Of a stretch of 25,428 nucleotides of DNA, positions 18,401 to 25,428 are shown piece after piece. Each line of letters starts with the position of its first letter. Position 1 is the first letter of the stretch. Location of the stretch: NCBI GenBank assembly GCA_016707005.1, contig JADJIQ010000003.1:1-25428 (forward strand), given 5' to 3'. Under the pieces are notes generated by a model. It saw only the letters and a program-made list of their open reading frames with translations, made no database searches and was not told the DNA's origin. Made by a program: the position numbers and the translations under genes. This stretch comes from Ignavibacteria bacterium (lineage in GTDB: Bacteria; Bacteroidota; Ignavibacteria; Kapaibacteriales; Kapaibacteriaceae).

Positions 18401-21400
18401 GCAACACCGGCGTCTCGGTTGGTTCGTATGGCACAGCTACGAGCGTAAGCCAGATCAGCGTGGATGCAGCCGGACGGATCACTACAGCAACGAACGTTCC
18501 TATCGTTGGTGTACCACCTGGCGGTGTTGCCGGCGGAGACCTTACGGGAACATATCCTAATCCGGCCATCCTGAACAACGCCGTTACGACGCTGAAACTC
18601 GCTGATGGCGCCGTTACATCACAGAAGATGAGCAACACCGGAGTCTCTGTCGGTTCATATGGCACAGCTACAAGCGTAAGCCAGATCAGCGTGGATGCTG
18701 CAGGTCGTATCACTACAGCAACGAATATTCCTATTGTAGGTGTACCACCGGGCGGCGCTGCCGGCGGTGATCTCGCAGTACCTATCCGAATCCAACAGTT
18801 GCTGCAGGGGCCGGCACGAACATCATCACAGCAATTAACGATGGATCAACAACCGGCACTCTCGCTATCAATCGAGGTGGAACGGGTGCGGCCACAGCGA
18901 ACGCAGCATTGAACAATCTTCTTCCTACGCAAACAGGAAATGCCGGCCGGACACTTGTAACGGACGGAACAAATACATCGTGGCAAACAGCTGGCACTCT
19001 AAGCGGAAACGGTTCAGCCCAACAGATCGCATGGTGGAGAACACCAACATCACTCGGTGGGAACAGTAATCTGTTCTACGACACAACCAACGCCCGAGTT
19101 GGTATCAGCAATCCTGCTCCAGCCTATCCGCTCTCGTTCACAAATCTCATTGGACCAAAGATCAGCTTGTGGCGTGACGATGTCTCAGGTTCAACCTATG
19201 GATTCTCAATGGCAGGATCTACACTGCAGATCCACGCAGGATTCAACTACGACGACATCTCATTCGGCAACATGCACAATGGCACGTATTCTGAAGTGGC
19301 ACGCATGAATAATGAAGCCGCCAGCTTTGTTCCTCGATTTCAATTGATGAAGGATGCGACTCCTGTTGCCTCGCCGTTTGAACAACATCTCGAGTTGTTT
19401 TCAATCAACACCAGCAACGCCCAGAACATGAATCGGATTCGTTTTTCATCAATCGAGCCAATACTGGGGTTACATCGGCTACCATGCGTTCTCCACGAAT
19501 GGAAGAGGGAGTATGTCTTTGAGAGTCTCAATAACGGCGGAGCCACACTTCATGCCTCCGGAGGACTCATCCTCAACGCCTACACTCCGGGAGGATGGCT
19601 CACCAACAACAGCACAAGGTCAGATTTACTTTGATAATGCTCAGCAGAAGTTCCTTGTCTCCGAGAATGGATCGGCATTTACTCCTCTGCTCAATGGCTC
19701 AACAGGTCTGCTCTACAATACATCGTCAGCTCAGGCAACCGCTAGCACCGCGTACCAACTTTCTCTTCAACGTTGCTTACGCTGCAGCTGCGCCGGATGC
19801 AGCTGCCAGTGGCGCTGTGATCACGTCATCTGCTGGTGCAGCCGGCAATCTCAATGCAACTGCACTCACTCTTGTTGCAACGGCAAAGGAACAGGCACAG
19901 CAACAGCATTGAATGCAACCGGTAACATCAATATCCAGAACGCCAATTCATACCGCATCGGCGGCGAAACATTCCTCTCGAGAGGTCCTTCCGGCGGCGG
20001 AGATAACGTCTTTGTTGGAAACACTACCAATACAACGAACACTGGGTTCTTTGGGACATTTGTTGGAACAGGTGCGGGTACGTCCCGAAGTGGACGGAAA
20101 CTGGAATACAGCTGTTGGTACTCGATCCGCACGTTACAACACAACGGGCGACGGAAACACCTACGTTGGAACGGCCTCTGGCGAAGCCAAGCTAGGCTAA
20201 CAACTGGAAGTAACAATACCTTTATGGGTGCTTTTGCAGCCTTCCTCTTGACCACAGGGAACAACAATACTGGTATTGGTATTCTCGCCGTGAATGATCT
20301 TGCAGACGGAAGCAACAATACCGCACTCGGTGCCTATGCCGGACAGAATGTTTCGTCAGCATCACAGAACACACTCATAGGCGCAAACGCCGGTAATGCG
20401 ATCGTCACTGAAGCCGGCAATACCCTTATTGGCTATAATGCTCAAGTGCCTGCCGGTGTCTCCAACTCAACTGCCATTGGACAACGTGCGTATGCCTCAG
20501 GCAACGATGTGCTTGTCCTCGGAGCAACTGCCGGTGTAAACGGGCTGCAACGTCAGCAAAGGTCGGCATCAACAACACAAATCCTCAAGCCCCCCTCTCT
20601 TTTGCAAACAACGTCGGTCAAAAGATCAGTCTGTGGCATAACAGCGGAACAGGTTCTACGTATGGATTCACCATTGCTGCAAGCACCTTGCAGATCCACG
20701 CCGGAGAGCTGAACGACGACATTTCGTTTGGCCACTTTGGCGGCGGAGTATACAATGAACTTGGGCGCTTCAACACGGACGCTACAGGCGTGCTAAGCGC
20801 AAGATTGGTGCTCTACAAGAACGCAACGGACCAAGCCGGCGCGAACAATTTTGAACAGCATCTAGATCTCTACTCAAACAACACCGGGAACTCTCAAGAT
20901 CTGGTGAGACTACGATTCTCTCATGATAATCAGTATTGGGGCTTCCTCGGATATCATGCGTTCTCACAGAATGGTCGCGGAGAGTTTCTCTTCCATGGTC
21001 TGAACGGTCAGGGGGCTTCGATACGCGCCACAGGAGCACTCATCCTTACAGGATACTCCCAGGGCGGATGGGTAACGCCAACAGCCGGCCAGGGACAACT
21101 CTACTTCGATAATGGACTCAACCGTTTCCAAGTTTCCGAGAATGGCGCAACGTTTCGCAACATTGTAAACTCGACCACGGCCCGGTCCATCCTAACGCTT
21201 TACTGTTGCTGTTGATCCGCCAAACATCGGCGCAGGAGCCGCCGCAAATATCGATCTCCCGGTAGCCGGAGCGGTCGTTGGAGATGTTGTTTCTGTTTCC
21301 CCGGATGCAGAACTCCTCGATGGACTCGTTATCGCAAGTGCTCGTGTCAGTGCCGCCGGATTTGTGCGCCTTCGTGTATTCAATGCAACAGGTGGAGCTC

Positions 21401-21447
21401 TCGACCAAGCCAATGTGACATTCAATGTGTCGCTGGTGCAACAATGA
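15485..21447 (+). CDS. giant tail-fibre-like surface repeat protein, frameshifted
   Basis: A reconstructed ~1990-residue exported fibre. ATG 15485 (GAGGG 6 nt upstream) starts a signal peptide ending LLVGTAVAQ. The N-terminal domain (TISYQGLLTTAAND, LTFAIYDAPTGGTALWTE, PYYLGITLQGNPE, to ~15850) is a family common in Ignavibacteria/Bacteroidota surface proteins. After LSLNGLQGIVSI and TINTDG-type turns comes the repeat array (16100-18780): 10-residue units such as ADGAVTTPKL alternating with a 67-residue block holding KMSNTGV, SVDAAGRITTA and GGAAGGDLTGTYPNP. Then two copies of a ~190-residue domain (19130-19690, 20590-21170) flank a YadA-head-like stretch (20050-20530). The C-terminal domain (VDPPNIGAGAAANIDLPVAG, VSPDAELLDGLVIASARVSA, FNATGGALDQANVTFNVSL) resembles domains at the ends of phage structural proteins. 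No T9SS domain is seen. The stop TGA overlaps the next ATG. About a dozen indels are spread through the gene. Confidence 0.8.
17596..17860 (+). repeat. 265-bp near-identical repeat, copy 1
   Basis: Matches 18299-18563 with a single difference (C at 17824, T at 18527; an Ala/Val change), offset 703 bp. It covers three 10-residue units and most of one 67-residue block. Such identity at third codon positions points to recent duplication or gene conversion. Confidence 0.95.
18299..18563 (+). repeat. 265-bp near-identical repeat, copy 2
   Basis: Second copy of the segment at 17596-17860, one mismatch in 265 bp. Flanking sequence diverges at once on both sides (17595/18298 and 17861/18564). Confidence 0.95.
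19130..19690 (+). repeat. duplicated ~190-residue domain of the fibre, copy A
   Basis: Reads PLSFTNLIGPKISLWRDD, STYGFSMAGSTLQIHAGF, EQHLELFSINTSNAQNMNRI, GGLILNAYTPGGWL and QIYFDNAQQKFLVSENGSAF. It aligns along its whole length with copy B. Two compensating indels sit near 19455 and 19505, where the sequence should read QYWGYIGYHAFSTNGRGE. Confidence 0.88.
20050..20530 (+). other. YadA-head-like segment of the fibre protein
   Basis: Short repeats of the type N-T-x-(L/V/M)-G-x-x-A: NTAVGTRSARYNTTGDGN, NTYVGTASGEAK, SNNTFMGAFAAFL, NNNTGIGILAVN, SNNTALGAYAGQN, QNTLIGANAGNA, GNTLIGYNAQV, NSTAIGQRAYASGND. These are the signatures of the left-handed beta-roll heads of trimeric autotransporters. 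One or two frame changes lie around 20090-20200. Confidence 0.72.
20590..21170 (+). repeat. duplicated ~190-residue domain of the fibre, copy B
   Basis: Reads PLSFANNVGQKISLWHNS, STYGFTIAASTLQIHAGEL, EQHLDLYSNNTGNSQDLVRL, YWGFLGYHAFSQNGRGE, GALILTGYSQGGWVTPTAGQ and QLYFDNGLNRFQVSENGATF. It is clearly homologous to copy A but diverged, so the duplication is older than the 265-bp repeats. Confidence 0.9.
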
Positions 21448-22349
21448 TATTTAACCGAAGAGGGTTGCACTCCTTCATATGTGCCATCCTTCTGCTCTGT
21501 GCATCACTCCCGATGCACGCCCAACAGCTTCAACGAAGCGTGGTTGGTAGCGGAGGTGCGCGTGTCACTACATCCACATCTGCGCTTCGAGGTACCGTTG
21601 GACAAACGTCTACCGGACGTGTTGCGTCTGGATCGTCCAAGCACAACATTGGATTCTGGTATCGGAGTTCAACCGGTGGCACCACAGTGGCTGTACCGAA
21701 TAGAGAGGCGAGATCGGATCCACAACTTCTGTGCAGATCCTTCTTACACTCGTCGAAAGGACTCGTTTACCTTATGGACCGCGGCTTCATTATCAAGCTG
21801 CGATACAATGCAACAGTACTCGTCAACAAAAGCCCCTTCCCTTGTGAACGAGACGGTGATGATTTGTCCTCCACGATCACAGGCACCGTGCAGAGACAGT
21901 GTAGCCGTGTTGGCGGAGATCCCTTTTCTTGTCACATTGGGTAATGCTGAACGCACGGATCTGATCCTTGATAGCGTTGGTGGGTGGGAGCATCATCGAT
22001 CATTACCGACAAGCGGGATGGTGTGTTTCAAGCACTGGGAATCTGCAAGGACGGGGACACAGTTCGCCTCATCAAACGTGGTCCATCTGCTGGGATCACG
22101 GGTGTTTCACCAATGCCGGTGCGCTCCGCAGCAACCATCAAGACCGTTCTCATCGAGCGTGGTCCAACGCGCATGATCCTCATCGACGCAATTGGCCGGG
22201 AGATCGCCACCGTGTTTGATGAAGGTGACGCGATGCCGGGCAACCGCGATGTGGACATGAACGTCAGCAACGTTGCTTCCGGTTCGTACTACCTCGTACT
22301 CATGACGCCCAACGAGCTCTTCTCCCTTCCATTCATGATCAGCAAGTGA
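21444..22349 (+). CDS. secreted protein with T9SS C-terminal sorting domain, frameshifted
   Basis: A ~300-residue exported protein. Its ATG at 21444 overlaps the TGA of the fibre gene (ATGA), so translation is coupled. The signal peptide is FICAILLLCASLPMHAQ. The next segment, QLQRSVVGSGGARVTTSTSA and LRGTVGQTSTGRVASGSSKH, is a domain I associate with T9SS cargo of this phylum. The middle (21700-22000) changes frame several times: DSVAVLAEIPFLVTLGNAE is in one frame, IIKLRYNATVLVNKSPF in another. From 21984 the frame is clean and ends TRMILIDAIGREIATVFDEG and ASGSYYLVLMTPNELFSLPF, a T9SS type A sorting domain, stop TGA 22349. Its 7-bp distance from the OmpA gene suggests one operon. It may be a partner or anchor of the fibre (inference). 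Confidence 0.76.
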
Positions 22350-22356
22350 GAGGCGC

Positions 22357-24353
22357 ATGAACTACACATCAGCGCTTCTTCTTTGCGCACTCTGTTCGAT
22401 CATTGTTTGTGAGACGGCTGCCCAACAAGCAGATGTCCCATTCGACTCAACACCTTACCGTGAACGGTCTGTAGGTGCATATGGCAGTGTTGGTCTGAAC
22501 ATGCATTCAGCAGATATCAAGGGGCTCCCAGGGATCCCTAGTTGCTGCCCAACGTATAGTACCGGAACAGGGTTTGGGTTCTCTGTTGGTGGACTCTACG
22601 ATCATGTGTTCTCACCATCGTTGAGCCTGCTTGGACGCGTTGGACTCATGGGTGCAGGGGGAACTCTCACTGCAACCGAGAATACACTGATCAACACTGA
22701 TGGATCAGAGGTACAAGGAACGTTCGTTCACACGCTGAACACGTCTCGTTTGTTTGGCGACCATAGAGCCCCTTCTCCAATTGCGGGTGGCTGGTGATCT
22801 CAGCGCGATGATCGGACCATCCATCGGTTTTGGGCTGACTACCTCGTTTGATCAGGAGGAGCGGATCGAGTCGCCATCTGATGCAACCTTTGAAAACGGT
22901 CAGAAGACACGATTTGTCTACAGCGGATCCATTCCTGATGCCGCATCGTTCTTTGCGGGAGTAGTTCTGGGGATACGGTATGAACTTCCGATGAAGTCTG
23001 ACAAGTCCATGTCCATCGTCCCGGAACTCACCTACACACTCGGTCTCACCAGCCTGCAATCAAGTCAAGATTGGGGCATGGGTTCAATACGTGCCGGTGT
23101 GTCTGTGCAATGGAACACGTGGATCACACCAACACCGCCACCACCGCCACCGCCACCACCACCACACTCCACCACCGCCACCGCCACCGGTCTTGCCGGT
23201 TCTAGCTGTGAGCGGGATCAGCGTTGATCTGATCGATGCAAGCGGACAGAAGATCAAGGACAGCGTCATCACGGTGACGAATATTGTGTCCACGAATCTC
23301 TATGCGTTGTTGAACTATGTGTTCTTCGACGATTCGAGCTCAACGATCCCTGCGCGTTACCGTCAGTTCTCCGGAGCAGAAGCTGATGCATTCGACATCA
23401 AGAGTCTGAATGGGGCTGGCACCATGCCGATCTACTATCAGATGTTGAACATCGTTGGACTTAAGCTCGGAGTACGCCTTCAGCCAGCCTCACCTTGATC
23501 GGAGTTTGCAGCAACAACACCGGAGGTGAGAAGGGCAATACAGCGTTGTCGAGATCACGCGCAGAGAATGTTAAAGTACTTCGTTGATGATGGGAATCTC
23601 CCCATCGTCTGACCGTAAAAAGAGCGCAACCTCCCCGAGTTCCGTCGAACACTGCATCACAGGACGGCATTGAAGAGAACCGTCGCGTGGAGATCGTTGC
23701 AAATGACAAGTCGATCCTGGAACCATTGTTCTTTACCGACACAACGCACTTCAGTGCGCCTATCGTGCGGTTCAATCAGAACATACGTTCAGAGGCAGGT
23801 GTACAACGCTGGGACATCATAGCACGTCAGGGCAACAAGGATCTCAAGACATTCGCGGATCAGGTTCAGATGTCGAATCTTCGTTGGATTGGAATCTTGG
23901 CAGTGAATTGGGATCGTTCCTGCTTCTGATGAGCCAATTCGGTACACGATCAAGGTTGTAGACAAGGACGGGCAACGAGAGACACTGTCGGTAGCGAGAT
24001 CGATGTTAAGCAGGTCGTCCACCAAGGACAAGCGTATCGAAGTTCACTCCTCATCATCTTCGGATTCAACGAATCTGAATTCACGGATGCATGAACGGAT
24101 CATCGCCGTCATCAAGGCGGATCGCTGCCAACTCGACCGTAACTGTGGAAGGTCACACAGACCGTTCGGGTGAAGCCGAATACAATCAGAAGCTATCTCA
24201 ACGTCGGGCAGATGCAACGGCAAGCCGACTCAAGGTCCCTGCAGACCGTGCAAAAGGTTTCGGCAGCTCAGATCTTCTCTACGACAACGCAACACCCGAA
24301 GGCCGACTCTACTGCCTTACGGTGCCGATCTGAATGGAACACCGTTGGAGTAG
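22357..24353 (+). CDS. OmpA-family outer-membrane protein with polyproline linker, frameshifted
   Basis: A reconstructed ~665-residue protein. Signal peptide LLLCALCSIIVCETAAQQ; an N-terminal beta-barrel (VGAYGSVGLNMHSADIKG, GFGFSVGGLYDHVFSPSLSL, LQLRVAGDLSAMIGPSIGFG, IRAGVSVQWNTW) ends near 23125; then a polyproline linker (23127-23189); a beta-rich middle domain (LPVLAVSGISVDLIDASGQ, PARYRQFSGAEADAFDIKS, RWDIIARQGNKDLKTFADQ); and a C-terminal OmpA peptidoglycan-binding domain with RIIAVIKA, STVTVEGHTDRSGEAEYNQK, LSQRRADATASRL and ATPEGRLYC. The D and R that contact peptidoglycan in this family (HTDRSG; SQRRA) are present. About seven indels lie in the gene, the last near 24330, before DLNGTPLE and TAG at 24353. 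It likely anchors the outer membrane to the cell wall and may support the surface proteins encoded upstream. Confidence 0.84.
23127..23189 (+). repeat. CCA/CCG triplet tract encoding a polyproline linker
   Basis: A run of CCA and CCG codons broken once by ACACT. The frame slips here: upstream reads TPTPPPPPPPPPPHSTT and the protein resumes as PVLPVLAVSG in another frame. Either the tract is mis-sequenced or its length truly varies. Proline linkers of this kind join the barrel to the periplasmic part of OmpA-type proteins. Confidence 0.85.
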
Positions 24354-24478
24354 GCCTCAAGTGAACAACCAGACAACTCGGCTGAAAACACTTGGGCCGT
24401 TGACTATCCCAGATCGGGTATCAGCAGCTCTTGTCGATAGTTAAGTTGGTAGATCTGTTTTGATAGATAAGGGCGAGT

Positions 24479-25428
24479 GGTGATAATCAAATTTATCGTC
24501 ACTTTGGTGTCATCGGGAAGCCTCCTTGTCGTGGGATAGCTCGCGCAGAAGCTGGAGAGCGTCAAGAACGATCGTAGTCGTCAAGGGGCCTGGAAGATCT
24601 GGCTAACCCGTAGTCTGGAGGAGAGTACAGATTCCCTCATGACAGCCCCCCTACTATAGATTTGTCACCTACACAGATGGAGAAGAGTCAGGCCCCTTTT
24701 GGATCACTACCGAAGTGGTTCTGTGTACCGGAAGGGCAGACTGATTCGTATTGGTAAACGAGCAGTGCGGATGGGATGGTGGAAGTGTATAGAGAATCAG
24801 GTTCTCTTGAAGCGCGCAGAAACATACTACCGAGGCAATACTTTTTGGACTATATATACCAAGAGTATGCGATCTCCGGGTGCTGCATAATGCTTGAGGG
24901 CGGGTTCGATGATTATAGACGCGTAGGCATTTTGGACAACATTTTTATGAGACTGGGCAGGTCAAATCAAGGGGAATTCGCCGTAGACAACAATCAGGAC
25001 GGAGAGTGGGTAGCGTTCTCCGGATGATGGACGGGTAAAGAAAGGAAACCACGCCCTGTATTCCGATGAAGAAGCTTTAGTTGACTGCAGGCCCGCACTA
25101 CTGGACCTCTGCGAAAAAAGACACAATCCTCGGACCGTATCACGGATTGTGCATTACGATACTGGGAGCAGGCTCTTTTGCTCCATCTATACATCGATGG
25201 GTCCCGCGTCCCTTCTTGGCGGGCTGGACTGCATATGGCCCGATGTCGAATTGCTTGGATTCAAGAAATGCGTCACTGTCATTTCCAACATCTCGATGGG
25301 ACACTGAGATCTATCAGAGCGCCGGGAAGTACCGGACGCATCGTTTATCAAGATTGCATTCAGAAGATCGCCAGGTTTTGCACACGAACAATACACTGCA
25401 ACTGCTGCTGACTCGTTTGAATCCGGTT
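24479..25428 (+). CDS. hypothetical secreted protein, partial, frameshifted
   Basis: No recognised family. From a GTG near 24479 the sequence reads a signal-peptide-like start (IIKFIVTLVSSGSLLVVG, then IARAEA after a shift). Later pieces join in order across frames: GAWKIWLTRSLEESTDSL (24580), YYRFVTYTDGEESGPFWITT (24655), YFLDYIYQEYAISGCCIMLE (24840), NQGEFAVDNNQDGEWVAFS (24965), GNHALYSDEEALVDCRPALL (25044), SLLGGLDCIWPDVELLGFKK (25210) and, past a TGA at 25301, FIKIAFRRSPGFAHEQYTA to the window edge. The TGA may be a misread TGG or the real stop. Hydrophobic core and acidic loops look like a globular secreted protein with several Cys. The 125-bp gap from the OmpA stop holds no clear promoter. 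Confidence 0.45.

Larger units (their letters stand above)
16108..18780 (+). repeat. modular coding repeat: 67-residue blocks plus variable numbers of 10-residue units
   Basis: Block markers are the M/L of K-M-S-N-T-G (or K-L-N-A-T-G) at 16501, 16881, 17082, 17343, 17694, 18076, 18397 and 18628. The intervals are 380, 201, 261, 351, 382, 321 and 231 nt. Allowing the one-base deletion near 16712 and the one-base insertion near 17975, each equals 201 + 30n, with n = 6, 0, 2, 5, 6, 4, 1. The 30-nt unit encodes (A)DG(A/S)VTT(P/L/S)KL, and the 201-nt block ends in VPPGGAAGGDLTGTYPNP. Similar motifs occur in phage and prophage tail fibres, where they form trimeric shafts. Confidence 0.92.

Noticed and set aside
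17334..18713. Long minus-strand open frames (190-250 residues) opposite the fibre gene
   Set aside because: They are shadows: the periodic repeat keeps the opposite strand open. Their composition (V, T, S, P rich) mirrors the repeat, and they have no start signals.
16108..18780. Regular short direct repeats that could suggest a CRISPR array
   Set aside because: The 30-nt units are in one reading frame, encode a conserved decapeptide, are not separated by unique spacers, and sit inside a gene with a signal peptide.
15485..21447. Treating the fibre gene as part of an integrated prophage
   Set aside because: It has a signal peptide and a bacterial-type N-terminal domain, lies in an operon with T9SS and OmpA genes, and no capsid, portal, terminase, integrase or attachment site is visible.
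23127..23189. Triplet-rich tract as a non-coding microsatellite
   Set aside because: It encodes a polyproline linker at the expected barrel/periplasmic junction of an OmpA-family protein.
1..25428. tRNA, rRNA, insertion sequences or CRISPR
   Set aside because: I saw no cloverleaf, rRNA stretch, transposase motif or terminal inverted repeats in either strand.

Overview
The window looks like chromosomal DNA from the Bacteroidota/FCB side of the bacterial tree, most likely a Kapabacteria- or Ignavibacteria-like organism. The reasons are three or four large secreted proteins with type IX secretion (T9SS) C-terminal sorting domains, SBBP-type beta-propeller proteins with a DUF7948-like N-terminus, a fibre protein with the YQGLL...IYDAPTGG N-terminal domain typical of this group, a Bacteroidota-style promoter (TTG-N20-TAGGTTTG) and several genes without a Shine-Dalgarno. 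The lineage call is inference. Almost every gene is broken by one or more single-base indels while the protein continues cleanly in another frame. I therefore read the breaks as sequence or assembly errors and annotate whole genes across them. Coordinates are the outer limits of the reconstructed genes.

Layout. (1) 1-4861, minus strand, is a probable operon read right to left: an outer-membrane barrel with a haem-binding CANCH motif, a small secreted protein, a YceI-family protein, a Rieske 2Fe-2S lipoprotein, and an SBBP propeller protein that runs off the left edge. (2) 5026-8143, plus, is a DUF7948/SBBP/Ig-like T9SS cargo protein. (3) 8150-9012, minus, is a fatty acid hydroxylase-superfamily membrane enzyme. 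(4) 9109-13305, plus, is a ~1400-residue T9SS protein with VWA, WD40-like and choice-of-anchor-D-like regions. (5) 13292-15284, minus, is a sulfide-oxidation operon: sulfide:quinone oxidoreductase, a cytoplasmic rhodanese and an exported rhodanese-like lipoprotein, the last two coupled by an ATGA overlap. (6) 15485-24353, plus, is a three-gene surface operon: a ~1990-residue tail-fibre-like repeat protein, a T9SS protein coupled by ATGA, and an OmpA-family barrel with a polyproline linker. (7) 24479-25428, plus, is an unrecognised secreted protein, cut by the window edge.

Themes. The genes mostly serve the cell envelope: T9SS-exported adhesin or propeller proteins, a long fibre, a peptidoglycan anchor, and redox or sulfur enzymes at the periplasm and membrane. 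The most interesting item is the fibre gene. Its repeat array is built from 67-residue blocks separated by exact multiples of 10 residues (n = 6, 0, 2, 5, 6, 4, 1), with nearly identical 265-bp copies, as if its length is varied by recombination. A shared palindrome (TGTGAC/GTCACA) lies 40-70 bp upstream of the hydroxylase/VWA pair, SQR and the rhodanese pair, and may mark a small CRP/FNR-type regulon.
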